DNA of 64,000 bases, taken from the NCBI GenBank assembly GCA_040385525.1, contig JAZKHE010000004.1, forward strand, positions 362,513-426,512, given 5' to 3'. This document shows, piece by piece, positions 51,333 to 62,115 of the stretch. This DNA comes from JAZKHE01 sp040385525. GTDB lineage: Bacteria; Bacteroidota; Bacteroidia; UBA4408. The stretch's first letter is position 1. The number at the start of each line of letters is the position of its first letter. A model generated the notes under the pieces. That model was not told the DNA's origin. It saw nothing but the letters and a program-made list of their open reading frames with translations, and searched no databases. The translations under genes were made by a program, and so were the position numbers.

Positions 51333-52241
51333 ATGTTATCTGTTCTAATACCGATTTTTAATTTTGATTGTACATCTCTTGTAATTGAAATTATTAATCA
51401 ATGCAATGCAAATAATCTAACTTTTGAGGTTATTACAATCGATGATTTTTCGAATTCTGATTACAAAGAAAAGAACAAAAATCTATCTATTTTTCAAAAT
51501 ACAAAATACTCCGAATTACCTTCAAATATTGGCCGTTCAAAAATAAGGAACCTATTAGCGAAAACTGCTAGTTACGATAATTTACTTTTTTTAGATTGCG
51601 ATTCAGAAATTGAAAACACTGATTTTATAAAAAACTACATTCCGTATTTTAACAACAACAAAGTTGTTTATGGTGGACGTTGTTATAAAAATCAAACACC
51701 CAAAGAAAAAAAAGAAATACTACGTTGGAAATACGGAATAAAAAGAGAAACCATTTCTGCCGAACAAAGAAAAACGAATACCTATTTGTATTTTTTAACC
51801 AATAATTTTTTATGTTCAAAAAACACATTTAACTCAGTTCAGTTTAACGAAAACTTAGTTGGCTACGGACACGAAGACACTTTGTTTGCTCAAGAATTAA
51901 AGAAAAAAAACATAGAAATACTGCATGTTGAAAATGCTTTAACACACGTTGGTTTAGAAACAACAGAACTGTTTCTAAGCAAAACTAAAGAAGGAATCTC
52001 CAACTTATTTAAAGCTGCAAAAAGCTATAATTTAAACACAACCGAAATAAAATTATACCGAAACTTTGAGCGCTTAAATAAATTTAAATTAAGTGCAGTT
52101 TATTTATTTTTTTACAGCTTACTCATAAAAAAAATAATTGAAAAAAATCTCCACTCCCAAAATCCATCTTTGTTTTTTTTCGATTTATTTAAACTTTATT
52201 GGTGCTGTAAAATCGCTCAAGAATTGAGCAAAGGCGAATAA
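51333..52241 (+). CDS. Family 2 glycosyltransferase
   Basis: 302 residues. GT-A fold: nucleotide-sugar-binding start (MLSVLIPIFNFDCTSLVIEII, IDDFSNSDYK), the metal-binding motif in LLFLDCDSEIENT, VVYGGRCYKN, and a later acidic/aromatic acceptor region (NENLVGYGHEDTLFAQELKKK). Lacks membrane segments apart from a mildly hydrophobic C-terminal helix. It follows ftsE by five bases and overlaps the next, opposite-strand gene by 25 bases at the ends. Acceptor unknown; polysaccharide or glycoprotein modification is likely. Confidence 0.88.
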   Translation: MLSVLIPIFNFDCTSLVIEIINQCNANNLTFEVITIDDFSNSDYKEKNKNLSIFQNTKYSELPSNIGRSKIRNLLAKTASYDNLLFLDCDSEIENTDFIKNYIPYFNNNKVVYGGRCYKNQTPKEKKEILRWKYGIKRETISAEQRKTNTYLYFLTNNFLCSKNTFNSVQFNENLVGYGHEDTLFAQELKKKNIEILHVENALTHVGLETTELFLSKTKEGISNLFKAAKSYNLNTTEIKLYRNFERLNKFKLSAVYLFFYSLLIKKIIEKNLHSQNPSLFFFDLFKLYWCCKIAQELSKGE

Positions 52242-53341
52242 ATTTCATTTAAGGTTACGTCCTGTTTTTCCCAAACTAAATCTTGTTTTGCTTTTGCTAA
52301 ACCTTGAGTATAAACTTCTTTTTCAGCATTAATTAAAATTATTTTCAAAGCACTTGCAATATCTTTTGGCTCCCAAGAGTTTATTGTTTCACCAATGTTG
52401 TATTTATTTAAAACTGCTTTTACTTCCACAACATCGCTTGCCAAAACTGGAATTTGTGCCTGAATATAATCGAATAATTTATTAGGTAAACTTAACTGAT
52501 AATTTAAACCAATCGGTTTATCTAAACTCAAACCAATAGTACAACAAACCGTAAACTTCATCATTTCTTGATAAGGCATTTTATCTTTAAATAAAACTTT
52601 GTCAAACAAATTATTCTCAATGCACATTTCTTTTAATTTAGAAACAACATCGCCCGAACCCATAATAAGTAAAACTGCATTTTCTAAATGTTGCATTGCC
52701 AAAACTGCCTCTTCTGCACCACGATTTATATTTATACCTGCGCCCTGCAAAACAATAATGTGTTTGTCTTCAGGTAAACCCAAATCACTTTTATTCCTTT
52801 TATTAATTTCAAAATAGTTAGGCAAATTTTTAATTACCTTAAATTTTGTTTTGTAATTCTTTTCAAAATAATTAGCGATAGACTGATTTACCGTATAGCA
52901 ATTGTTTAGTTTTGGAACAATAAATTTTTCGAATGCAAGCCAAATTTTTCGCTTAAAAGGATTGTTGGTTAACTCGGGTACTTCAGTAAAAACCTCATGC
53001 GAATCGTAAAACAACAATTTACGTTTAAAAATATTAGCAAAATAATTAGCAGGAAGTGTGTCTAAATCATTCGACAACAAAGCATCGTATTTATTAAAAA
53101 GCAAATAAAAAAACAATCTAATATTATACTCTGCATAAAACAAAACACCACTGTTAAACAATAATCTGAACCTTTTTGAAGTGAATTTATTAGGATTAAA
53201 AGGCAAACTATTTTTTAACTTTCTACCAAGCAAAACAACTTCAATAGAATTATCAGCCAAATAATTACAAACCTTATTTACCCTTTGGTCAGTAGATAAA
53301 TCATTTGTTACACTTACAATTATTCTCTTTTTATTGTTCAT
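52217..53341 (-). CDS. GT-B type (GT4-like) glycosyltransferase
   Basis: 374 residues, two Rossmann-like halves. N-terminal half: TNDLSTDQRVNKVCNYL, FYDSHEVFTEVPELT (typical of the group). C-terminal half: VLQGAGININRGAEEAVLAM, IMGSGDVVSKLKEMC, LPNKLFDYIQAQIPVLASD, the donor-binding region. Convergent with the GT2 gene, sharing 25 bases at the 3' ends (52217-52241). Sugar and acceptor unknown. Divergent from murB. Confidence 0.87.
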   Translation of the reverse strand: MNNKKRIIVSVTNDLSTDQRVNKVCNYLADNSIEVVLLGRKLKNSLPFNPNKFTSKRFRLLFNSGVLFYAEYNIRLFFYLLFNKYDALLSNDLDTLPANYFANIFKRKLLFYDSHEVFTEVPELTNNPFKRKIWLAFEKFIVPKLNNCYTVNQSIANYFEKNYKTKFKVIKNLPNYFEINKRNKSDLGLPEDKHIIVLQGAGININRGAEEAVLAMQHLENAVLLIMGSGDVVSKLKEMCIENNLFDKVLFKDKMPYQEMMKFTVCCTIGLSLDKPIGLNYQLSLPNKLFDYIQAQIPVLASDVVEVKAVLNKYNIGETINSWEPKDIASALKIILINAEKEVYTQGLAKAKQDLVWEKQDVTLNEIYSPLLNS

Positions 53342-53382
53342 ATCTCAGCACTAAAGTAAAACAAATACTTTAATTTTTATGA

Positions 53383-53390
53383 TACATTTG
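53383..53390 (+). promoter_or_regulatory. -7 promoter box for murB
   Basis: TACATTTG (TAnnTTTG), 20 bases upstream of the murB ATG, in the short gap between divergent genes. Confidence 0.6.
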
Positions 53391-53410
53391 CTTGAAATAA
53401 CAATTTTAAA

Positions 53411-54427
53411 ATGGGCTTGCAAAAAAACGTATCTCTTTTACCTTACAACACTTTTGGTATAGATGTTAACGCAAAATACTTTCAAGAATTTTCTTCATTA
53501 GAAAATATTAAAGAAATTTTAAGTGACAACACCCTAAAACAAGAGAATAAGTTGATTTTAGGAGGAGGTAGCAATATTTTATTTACAAAAAATTTTGATG
53601 GGCTTGTTTTAAAAAACAATTTAAAAGGAATTGATGTTGTTTCAGAAAATGAAGCTAGTGTTTTTGTAAAAAGTTTAGCAGGAGAAGTTTGGCATAATTT
53701 TGTTTTGTTTTGCATAGAAAAAAATTATGGAGGAATAGAAAATTTATCGCTAATTCCAGGCAATGTAGGTGCAAGTCCTATGCAGAATATTGGCGCTTAT
53801 GGTGTAGAAATTAAAGACACTTTTTTTGAATTAGAAGCGTTAAATATACATACACTTGAACTTATAAAATTTACTGCTTCTGATTGCAAATTTGGCTATA
53901 GAGAAAGTGTTTTTAAAAACACAGAAAAAGGAAATTTTATCATTACTTCTGTTACTTTTAAATTAAATAAGAAACCTATAATTAACACTAGTTACGGAGC
54001 TATTGAGCAAGAATTAGAGAAAATGAAAATTTCTAATCCTACCATAAAAGATGTTAGTGCAGCCGTTTGCAACATAAGAAGTTCTAAATTACCAAATCCA
54101 AAAGAGATTGGAAACGCCGGTAGTTTTTTTAAAAACCCTACAGTTAGTATAGAAAAATACAATTCGCTAAAAGCTGAATTTACAGATATAGTTGGCTATC
54201 CGCAAAACGAAAACAAAATGAAATTGGCGGCAGGATGGCTAATTGAAAAAGCTGGCTGGAAAGGAAAACAAATAGGAAATGCAGGCGTTCACAAAAACCA
54301 AGCTTTAGTTTTGGTAAATTATGGAAATGCAAAAGGGGAAGAAGTAATTAACATAGCAAAAGAAGTTCAACATTCAGTAAATCAAAAATTTGGTATTTTG
54401 CTCGAAATGGAAGTGAATATTCTTTAA
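53411..54427 (+). CDS. murB: UDP-N-acetylenolpyruvoylglucosamine reductase
   Basis: Second committed step of peptidoglycan synthesis: NADPH-dependent reduction to UDP-MurNAc, FAD-bound. 338 residues, type I MurB. Motifs: LPYNTFGIDVNA, ILGGGSNILFT (FAD), SLIPGNVGASPMQNIGAYG, FGYRESVFK with the substrate-binding Tyr/Arg, GNAGSFFKNP with the proton-donating Ser, and the end WKGKQIGNAGVHKNQALVLVN with the catalytic Glu region following. Own promoter; next gene 40 bases on. Confidence 0.96.
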   Translation: MGLQKNVSLLPYNTFGIDVNAKYFQEFSSLENIKEILSDNTLKQENKLILGGGSNILFTKNFDGLVLKNNLKGIDVVSENEASVFVKSLAGEVWHNFVLFCIEKNYGGIENLSLIPGNVGASPMQNIGAYGVEIKDTFFELEALNIHTLELIKFTASDCKFGYRESVFKNTEKGNFIITSVTFKLNKKPIINTSYGAIEQELEKMKISNPTIKDVSAAVCNIRSSKLPNPKEIGNAGSFFKNPTVSIEKYNSLKAEFTDIVGYPQNENKMKLAAGWLIEKAGWKGKQIGNAGVHKNQALVLVNYGNAKGEEVINIAKEVQHSVNQKFGILLEMEVNIL

Positions 54428-54467
54428 AATCCGAATTCGCTTTGGTTTATTTTGTAACTTAGATGAG

Positions 54468-57400
54468 ATGAATTTTAATAAAAAATATCTTCTTTTTTTT
54501 ATTTCTCTTACTCTTATCAATCTTTTTAGTACGGTTTCAAAAGCTAATCACATTGCAGGAGGAGACGTTTCATACAAATGTTTGGGAGGAAAATCTTATC
54601 AATTAAAATTAAACTTTTTTTGGGATTGCACCGCTCAAACTACTAATCCGCCGGGTGGAATTCCTCCCCCTTTTCCAATTTTAAATTTAGCAAGTTCATG
54701 CGGAAATAACGAGAATGTAATTTTAAAACTTGAATCGTCTGCCGAAATATCTCAGCTTTGTCCGTCTCAATTAGTTAATAGTGTTTGCAACAGCGGCACG
54801 TTACCAGGCATGAGGCGTTATACTTATGTTACAACCTATACTTTTGAAACTTGCCCAACAGGAACATGGACTATCTCTTACAAGGAAAATGCAAGAAACG
54901 TTTCTAATAATGTGCCCAACTCTAGTGTAACAAATTTTTATGTTGATGCACAACTAAATTTAGGCATAAGCTCTTGCAATAATAGTCCGTTTTTTACTTC
55001 TCAGCCAATTCCTTATGTATGCGCAAATCAAATTACAAATTACAATTTTGGAATTGTAGAAAACGATAACGATTCGCTCAGATACGAATTAGTGAGAGCT
55101 AGATCTGCAACAACAAGTAATTTAGTTTATGGCGGAGGTTACTCTGGCACAGCGCCAATTCCAGGGATATTTGTAGAACCATCAACGGGTCAAATAACGT
55201 TTACAAGTCCGAGTATTACTGGAAGTTATATTGTTGCAATAAAAGTTATTGAATATGATAGATTAACAAAAGCATTTAAAGGCTACGTTATTAGAGACAT
55301 TCAATATATTGTAATTCCTTGTTCAAATAATAATCCTGATTATTTAGCTGGTGAAATAACAGCTTTCTCACCAATATTTGGTTTACCAAGCAATGTAAAC
55401 TATAACACAATTAATGGTTGCGAAGGAGATAGATTTAGTTGGAAAACCGTTTACACAGACATTGATGCTAGTGATGTACTTACAATTACAACAAACTATT
55501 TAGATGTTTTTGCAGGAAGTTTTGCAACATATTCGCTTAGTGGAACCAATCCACTAACCGTTACATGGGAACTAACAATACCTGATAATGCAGCCGCTTT
55601 AACTGGTGCTTTAAAAAATTTTACAGTAAACGTATCCGATCAAGTTTGCCCAGTTACAGGAAATCAATATTTTATTTACAATATAAATGCAAGTCCGTCA
55701 ACAAATGCTGGTAAAGATTTTATTATCTGTGGAACTCTGTTTGCAAAACCAATTGCAAGAGGAGGCACAGAATTTACTTGGTATGATTTAAATAATGTGT
55801 TGATTCCAGTAAATACAACGAGTTTCACATGTAATCCGTGTTCATCACCTACTATAAAACCACAAAATATTGGCACATATACCTTTGTAGTTCAAAGCAA
55901 TTTAACCAGTATTTGCAAAAGCAGAGATACAGTTGTTGTTTACGTTGCTAATAATTTTACGCCTACGCTAAGTCAAACAGATTCAATATGTTTAGGTGTT
56001 CCACTACTTTTAGATGTTTCTCCAATAAGCTCGGCAACATTAAATTATTCATATAGTTGGAGTCCAACAAATGGCTTAAACAATTCAACAATTTACAACC
56101 CAACGGTCACTTTTTTATATCCAGGAACATATACCTACATAGTTAGTATAACCAGTAACGAAGGTTGTGTAAAAACAGATTCATCACACATTACAGTTAG
56201 TCAAAATAGAAATCCTTTGTTTGCCGAAATTATTCAAAGAGCACCTTTTTGCGCAGGAGGAACAACAAACTTATCACTAAATTTAGGAAATAACTCTCCG
56301 TCAACTTGTGCATTAAGCGAAACAGGATTATGTTCTACATTATCAACTTTTACGTCGGGAATTCTAAGTGGAAATTCGGCAAACACTAACGAAACACCTT
56401 TTAAAGGATCTTTTGAAGATGGGCGAATGACTTCGCTTTACAAAGCCAGCGAACTTAATAGTTTTGGATTACAAGCGGGGAAAATTGCTGGAATAAAATT
56501 AGATGTAACTACAAAAAATAGTAATCATATCTACAATAATTTTACAATTAAAATGGGTTGCACCGATTTAGAAGCACTAAGTTTTGTTTTCCCATCAAAT
56601 TTAACTCAAGTTTATACAACAAGCTACACAACAACACTTGGCATTAATACATTTACGTTTGCAACGCCTTACGAATGGGACGGAATATCTAATTTATTAA
56701 TTGAAATTTGTTTTGATAATACCAATTGGAATGCCAACGATTTAATTGCTGTAGAAGCTACCACATATCCAGCAAGCGTTAGCGATTTTGATGATGCAGC
56801 ATCAGGCTGTACATTAAACACGCCATCTGTGTTTTCAAATCCATACAACAAAAGACCGCATGTTGTTTTTGACTGGTGCAATGCCGTTACAAATCCAAAT
56901 ACATTAAATTTTAATTGGACTCCAGCAACTGGATTAAGTACTACGAATATCAGTAATCCTACTGCGACTCCACCATCATCTCCGTTTACATATACTGTAA
57001 ATATTACAGATAAAATTGGAGGATGCGCTACTTCAACTTCAAAAATAATTACATTTACAACACCTCCGCTAGCGAGTTTTACTTACAATAAAAATATTTT
57101 TTGTAAATACGATGCTAACCCAATTGCACAAATAGCAAATGGTTCGGCAGCAGGAACATTTTCTGTAGCAGCTTCAATTCCTAGCTCTGCGACTTTAGTT
57201 TTTGCAAATGCAAACACTGGCGAAATAGATTTACAAAACACATCAATTGGAACTTACACTATAAAAAATGCGTATGTCAATCCTTTTTCGGCTTGCCCAA
57301 ATGCTGAATTTGAACAAACAATTATTGTTACGTCGTCAGAACAAACTTCGTTTACGTATAGTCAACTAAATTATTGTGTAGGCTCAGGAATCATTAGTCC

Positions 57401-58847
57401 CGCCACTAACCCAACTTTAACAGGAACATACAGCGCAAATTTTTCAGGAATTTCAATAAATAATTTAAACGGAAATATTGATTTAAATAGTAGCTTGCCA
57501 GGAACTTATACCATTTCATACACGTCAACAGGAGCATGTACTTACACTTCATCAAAACAAATTATTATAAGAGAATTACCCAATGCAACACTTAGTTATA
57601 TTCCTAATTATGCTTGCGAACAATCTGGTCTTTTTGTAAACCCAATGCTAACAAACACAACACTTGCAGGTACTTATACTTTTCCTAATAATTTAATTCA
57701 AGCGAGTATAAATAGCGGAATAATAAATGTAAATTCGAGCACTCCGTCTACTTCAATTTACATTGTAACGTACACGGTGAAAAATACATTTTGTTCAAAT
57801 TCTGACACTGCAAAATTTGAAATAAAACCAAAAGACAATGCCACTTTTAATTACACATTATCCAACACATTTTGCAAAACAGAAAGTAATCCTTTACCAA
57901 TAATAACAGGAGTTCCAAATGGCGATTTTGAATCGCTAGATCCAAGTTTAAGTATTACAAATGATGGTAAAATTATTTTAGAAAATAGTTACGTTGGTGG
58001 TCCGTATACAATTAAATATACAACGCCAAACACAGCAAACTCTTGCAATAGCAGCAGCACTGTAGATGTTTACATTACAAACAGTCAGTCGGCTTCGTTT
58101 CAATACAATAATCCAATTTGTATAAATAATTCAACAACACTATCCGAAACTCCAATACTAGCATTAGGCAATAGTTTTGGTAAATTTTCGGTTGAACCCG
58201 AAGGTCTTCTTTTTAGCAATACTTCAACTGGCGAAATTGATTTATCAAGAACTAAACCTGGCAATTATACTATTACCAATACAATAGCAGAAACTGAAAA
58301 ATGTCCCGAAGGAAAATTTTCGAGCAATATTTCTATTCTAAATCCAAAAGCTAGCTTTAGCGCAAATCCTTTAACCGGCAATTATCCATTAGATGTGCAA
58401 TTTTTTAACACATCTACTGGAGCAACAAATTACGCTTGGAATTTTGGCGATGCAAACTTTTCAAATTTGAATGCTCCAACACATACATTTAATTCAGAAG
58501 GTTTATTTTTAGTTGAATTAACTGCTTTTGCGAATAATGAATGTTTTGATACCGATACAATTTCTATAAAAGCAACCAACAAATCATTCCTTAAAATACC
58601 AAATGTATTTTCGCCAGACGATGATAATATTAACAAAGAATTTACAATAGAATCGGAAGGAATTGCTGATTTTGATTGCAAAATATTTAACCGTTGGGGC
58701 AAAAAAGTATTCGAATCAACAGAGGTCAATTTTTCTTGGGATGGTAATGGCTATCCAGAAGGCGTTTATTTTTATGTAATTTATGCAAAAGGTGTTGACA
58801 ATGTTATTTATGACAAAAATGGAACTGTAACATTGTTCAGAAAATAA
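54468..58847 (+). CDS. Giant T9SS type B secreted protein with Ig/PKD repeats
   Basis: 1459 residues. Signal peptide (about 1-25, ending SKANHIAGG). The first ~300 residues (HIAGGDVSYKCLGGKSYQLKL, then a NSPFFTSQPIPYVCANQ block and NDNDSLRYEL) are the domain that opens many gliding-motility-associated giants. Ig/PKD-like repeats follow, with repeated CK/C-x-T-N units and NLNGNIDLNSSLPGTYTIS modules, then a PKD (NYPLDVQFFNTSTGATNYAWNFG). The C-terminal T9SS-B sorting domain is present (IPNVFSPDDDNINKEF, CKIFNRWGKKVFES, FSWDGNGYPEGVYFYV, NGTVTLFRK). Secreted surface protein of unknown ligand. It follows murB by 40 bases, with only a weak TAACTTAG box. Confidence 0.92.
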   Translation: MNFNKKYLLFFISLTLINLFSTVSKANHIAGGDVSYKCLGGKSYQLKLNFFWDCTAQTTNPPGGIPPPFPILNLASSCGNNENVILKLESSAEISQLCPSQLVNSVCNSGTLPGMRRYTYVTTYTFETCPTGTWTISYKENARNVSNNVPNSSVTNFYVDAQLNLGISSCNNSPFFTSQPIPYVCANQITNYNFGIVENDNDSLRYELVRARSATTSNLVYGGGYSGTAPIPGIFVEPSTGQITFTSPSITGSYIVAIKVIEYDRLTKAFKGYVIRDIQYIVIPCSNNNPDYLAGEITAFSPIFGLPSNVNYNTINGCEGDRFSWKTVYTDIDASDVLTITTNYLDVFAGSFATYSLSGTNPLTVTWELTIPDNAAALTGALKNFTVNVSDQVCPVTGNQYFIYNINASPSTNAGKDFIICGTLFAKPIARGGTEFTWYDLNNVLIPVNTTSFTCNPCSSPTIKPQNIGTYTFVVQSNLTSICKSRDTVVVYVANNFTPTLSQTDSICLGVPLLLDVSPISSATLNYSYSWSPTNGLNNSTIYNPTVTFLYPGTYTYIVSITSNEGCVKTDSSHITVSQNRNPLFAEIIQRAPFCAGGTTNLSLNLGNNSPSTCALSETGLCSTLSTFTSGILSGNSANTNETPFKGSFEDGRMTSLYKASELNSFGLQAGKIAGIKLDVTTKNSNHIYNNFTIKMGCTDLEALSFVFPSNLTQVYTTSYTTTLGINTFTFATPYEWDGISNLLIEICFDNTNWNANDLIAVEATTYPASVSDFDDAASGCTLNTPSVFSNPYNKRPHVVFDWCNAVTNPNTLNFNWTPATGLSTTNISNPTATPPSSPFTYTVNITDKIGGCATSTSKIITFTTPPLASFTYNKNIFCKYDANPIAQIANGSAAGTFSVAASIPSSATLVFANANTGEIDLQNTSIGTYTIKNAYVNPFSACPNAEFEQTIIVTSSEQTSFTYSQLNYCVGSGIISPATNPTLTGTYSANFSGISINNLNGNIDLNSSLPGTYTISYTSTGACTYTSSKQIIIRELPNATLSYIPNYACEQSGLFVNPMLTNTTLAGTYTFPNNLIQASINSGIINVNSSTPSTSIYIVTYTVKNTFCSNSDTAKFEIKPKDNATFNYTLSNTFCKTESNPLPIITGVPNGDFESLDPSLSITNDGKIILENSYVGGPYTIKYTTPNTANSCNSSSTVDVYITNSQSASFQYNNPICINNSTTLSETPILALGNSFGKFSVEPEGLLFSNTSTGEIDLSRTKPGNYTITNTIAETEKCPEGKFSSNISILNPKASFSANPLTGNYPLDVQFFNTSTGATNYAWNFGDANFSNLNAPTHTFNSEGLFLVELTAFANNECFDTDTISIKATNKSFLKIPNVFSPDDDNINKEFTIESEGIADFDCKIFNRWGKKVFESTEVNFSWDGNGYPEGVYFYVIYAKGVDNVIYDKNGTVTLFRK

Positions 58848-58977
58848 AGCGAAACTCAATAAATACAAGCCAAAGCAAGCACTTTATTTGTTTAACACTC
58901 AGTCGTTAATAAATTACATTCTTTACAAAATTAAATACCAAACTGGCACGTTATCTTTAATACCAAATTAAAGAATA

Positions 58978-61900
58978 ATGTATACAAGGATTTTAGCATT
59001 TTTATTGGTAGTTACAAGTTTTTATAGTTTTGCTCAGCGAACAACAATTTATGTTAACGAAGACGAAGCGTATAAAAATGGTGTTGATTTATTTAACAAA
59101 GAAAAATACGTTGCGGCTCAAAAAGAGTTTAGAACTATTATTTCAAAACAAGCACCTCATTCAGAAATAAGAGTCAATGCCGAATATTATAACGCTTTAT
59201 GCGCTGTTGAATTATTTAATGGCGATGCAGAATTTTTAATTTCTTCTTTTGTTACTAATCATTCAGAATCTCCAAAAGTTGTTTTTGCACAATATGCTTA
59301 CGGTAATTTTTTATACAGAAAAAAACGCTACAAAGATGCTTTAGAACAGCTTGAAAAAGTAAAGCCATCTCAGCTTAGCAACGAACAACGAACGGAATAT
59401 TACTTTAAAAAAGCATATTGTCATTTTCAAGAAAATGAATTTGAAAAGGCACTACCCTATTTTGAACAAGTAAAAGATGTAGAAAATAAATTTACAGCTT
59501 CTGCAACCTATTATCACGCACATATTTTATACACGCAAAAAAAATACGAAACAGCGCTTAAAGGTTTTTTAAAACTTACCGAAAACGAAAATTTTGGCCC
59601 AGTTGTTCCTTACTACATTGCTCAAATTTATTTTTTACAAGCTAAGTATCAACAAGTAACAGAATACGCTCCAGCGCTTTTAGATTCTTCTAATACTAAA
59701 CGTGCACCAGAAATTGCGCATTTAATTGCAAGCTCATATTACAAACTAAAAAAATATGCTGAAGCTATTCCTTTTTATGAGAAATTTATTGAAAAAGGTA
59801 GCCAAATTCAACGTGACGATTACTACGAATTAGCTTACTGCTGCTACAAAGCGAAACTAAACGACAAAGCAATCGAGAATTTTAAAAAAGTTAGTTCTAC
59901 AACAGATAGTCTTGGACAGCTAGCTTTTTATAACCTAGCAAATTGTTACTTAAATAAAAACGAGAAAAAATTTGCACGTAGTAGTTTTGGTTCTGCTGCC
60001 GACTTAGATTTTGATTTAGAAATAAAAGAAGATGCCTTATTTAGTTTTGCTAAACTATCTTACGAACTTTCTCTTAACCCATATAACGAGGCCATTAGAG
60101 CTTTAGAAGATTATATTAAAAAGTATCCTGAATCGTCTCGCGTTGACGAAGCATATCAATTCTTAACCAACATTTATTTAGCAACAAAAAATTATCAGCA
60201 AGCTATTTTTTCTATTGAGAAAATAAAAAATAAAAATTTAGAACAACAATATGCTTATCAAAAAGCTTGCTATTTTAGAGGTGTTGAGTTGTTTAACGAT
60301 ACGCAGTATGCAGAAGCGATTCAGTTGTTTACAAAATCGTTTACTTATCCTAAAGACAAAAACATAAATGCTTTAGCAGAATATTGGAAAGCGGAATCAA
60401 ACTACAGATTAAACAATTTTGATGGCGCAATAGAAAACTATACTAAATTTATTTTTGAGCCAAATGCAGTTTTAACCGAACAATTAAATAACGCGCACTA
60501 CGGCATTGGTTATTCGTATTTCAAAAAAGAAGATTATTCAAACGCAGCTATTTGGTTTAGAAAATTTACAGCCTACAAAGACGAAAAAAACATAAAAAAA
60601 TTAAATGATGCTTTTGCTAGAACTGGTGATTGTTATTTTATTACAAAAGATTTATTGAACGCAATTGTTTATTACGACGAAGCATTAAAAATAAAATCGA
60701 CTTCAAACGATTATCCTTTATTTCAAAAAGCAAGTTCATTAGGAATACAAGCTAAATACGATCAAAAAACAGAATTGTTAAATCAATTAATTAAAGAGTA
60801 TCCTAAATCGAGCTACATAGATGATGCAAAATATGAATTAGGAAATACCTACTTAGCCCAAAATAAAAACGAAGATGCAATTGTCGCTTTTAAAAATGTA
60901 ATTAAAGATTATCCTAACAGTAGTTATGTGAAAAAATCGTTACTTAAACTTTCACTTGTTTATTACAATCAAGATAAAAATGATTTAGCCTTACAAACAC
61001 AACAGCAAATCTTAACAAGTTATCCAAACACTACCGAAGCAACCGAAGCACTTTCGGGCATGAGAAATATTTATGTAGAGCAAGGAAATGTTGATGAGTT
61101 TGAAAACTTTTTAAAAGCTAACCCTGCTTTGTCGCTATCTACAAATGCGCTAGATTCTACCAAATACGAAGCCACAGAAAACAGATACATGAAAGGTGAT
61201 TTTACGGGTGCAGGAAATGATTTTAAAAATTACATTTCTAAATTTCCTAACGGACAATTTCTTTTAAATGCTAATTATTATTTTGCTGATTGCGCTAATA
61301 GATTAGGCAATTTTAATGATGCACTAATTGGTTACGATTTTGTAATTGCTAAACCTAAAAACACATTTACAGAACGTTCGCTTTTAAATGCAGCTCGCAT
61401 TAAATTTAAACAAGAAAAATATCAAGATGCCATTTTAAATTATTCTGAACTCGAAAAAACAGCCGAAATTGCTGGTAATTTAAACGAATCTAAAATTGGT
61501 TTAATGCGTTGTTACAACAAACTTGAACAATGCGAAAACGCAAGCGAAAGAGCAGCTAAATTATTAAACACAGATAAAATTGCAAACGAAATTATTTACG
61601 AATCGCATTTAATTATTGCAAAATGTTTCTTAAAACAACAAAACGATTCGGCTGCCTTTAAACAACTAAGCACTTTAATTAAACTAACAAAAAATGAGTT
61701 AGGGGCAGAAGCTAAATACTTATTAGCCGAAATTTATTTTCGCCAAAAAAACTACAAACAAACAGAAGTTACTTGCTTTGAGTTAGTAAACCAAATTCCT
61801 GCTTACGACTACTGGATTGCAAAAAGTTTTATTTTATTATCAGATGTGTATGTGGCAACAAACGATAATTTTCAAGCGAAACAAACTTTGCAAAGTATCA

Positions 61901-62115
61901 TAGATAATTACGATGGAGAAGAATTATTAGCCATTGCAAAACAAAAATTAAAATCAATTGAAGATGCTGAAAAAGCATTAGATGAAAAGAAAAAACAAGA
62001 AGAAATTGAAATTAATTTAAATAACAGCAACATTAACGAAAAATTATTTGAAGATTCGGAAAGCGAAACTATCAAAACAGAAACTATCAATGAGGGAGGA
62101 AGCATCAATGAATAA
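58978..62115 (+). CDS. Large TPR protein, exported
   Basis: 1045 residues. Signal peptide (MYTRILAFLLVVTSFYSFAQ). The rest is tetratricopeptide repeats, about two dozen helix pairs (for example AAQKEFRTII, ALEQLEKVKPSQLSN, KKYAEAIPFYEKFIEKG, NEDAIVAFKNVIKDYPNS, then SLLKLSLVYYNQ). The end is a short acidic Asn/Glu tail. It overlaps the next gene by eight bases (ATGAATAA), so the OMP is translationally coupled. Probable periplasmic scaffold for an outer-membrane machine together with the barrel next door; the specific role is unknown. Confidence 0.88.
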   Translation: MYTRILAFLLVVTSFYSFAQRTTIYVNEDEAYKNGVDLFNKEKYVAAQKEFRTIISKQAPHSEIRVNAEYYNALCAVELFNGDAEFLISSFVTNHSESPKVVFAQYAYGNFLYRKKRYKDALEQLEKVKPSQLSNEQRTEYYFKKAYCHFQENEFEKALPYFEQVKDVENKFTASATYYHAHILYTQKKYETALKGFLKLTENENFGPVVPYYIAQIYFLQAKYQQVTEYAPALLDSSNTKRAPEIAHLIASSYYKLKKYAEAIPFYEKFIEKGSQIQRDDYYELAYCCYKAKLNDKAIENFKKVSSTTDSLGQLAFYNLANCYLNKNEKKFARSSFGSAADLDFDLEIKEDALFSFAKLSYELSLNPYNEAIRALEDYIKKYPESSRVDEAYQFLTNIYLATKNYQQAIFSIEKIKNKNLEQQYAYQKACYFRGVELFNDTQYAEAIQLFTKSFTYPKDKNINALAEYWKAESNYRLNNFDGAIENYTKFIFEPNAVLTEQLNNAHYGIGYSYFKKEDYSNAAIWFRKFTAYKDEKNIKKLNDAFARTGDCYFITKDLLNAIVYYDEALKIKSTSNDYPLFQKASSLGIQAKYDQKTELLNQLIKEYPKSSYIDDAKYELGNTYLAQNKNEDAIVAFKNVIKDYPNSSYVKKSLLKLSLVYYNQDKNDLALQTQQQILTSYPNTTEATEALSGMRNIYVEQGNVDEFENFLKANPALSLSTNALDSTKYEATENRYMKGDFTGAGNDFKNYISKFPNGQFLLNANYYFADCANRLGNFNDALIGYDFVIAKPKNTFTERSLLNAARIKFKQEKYQDAILNYSELEKTAEIAGNLNESKIGLMRCYNKLEQCENASERAAKLLNTDKIANEIIYESHLIIAKCFLKQQNDSAAFKQLSTLIKLTKNELGAEAKYLLAEIYFRQKNYKQTEVTCFELVNQIPAYDYWIAKSFILLSDVYVATNDNFQAKQTLQSIIDNYDGEELLAIAKQKLKSIEDAEKALDEKKKQEEIEINLNNSNINEKLFEDSESETIKTETINEGGSINE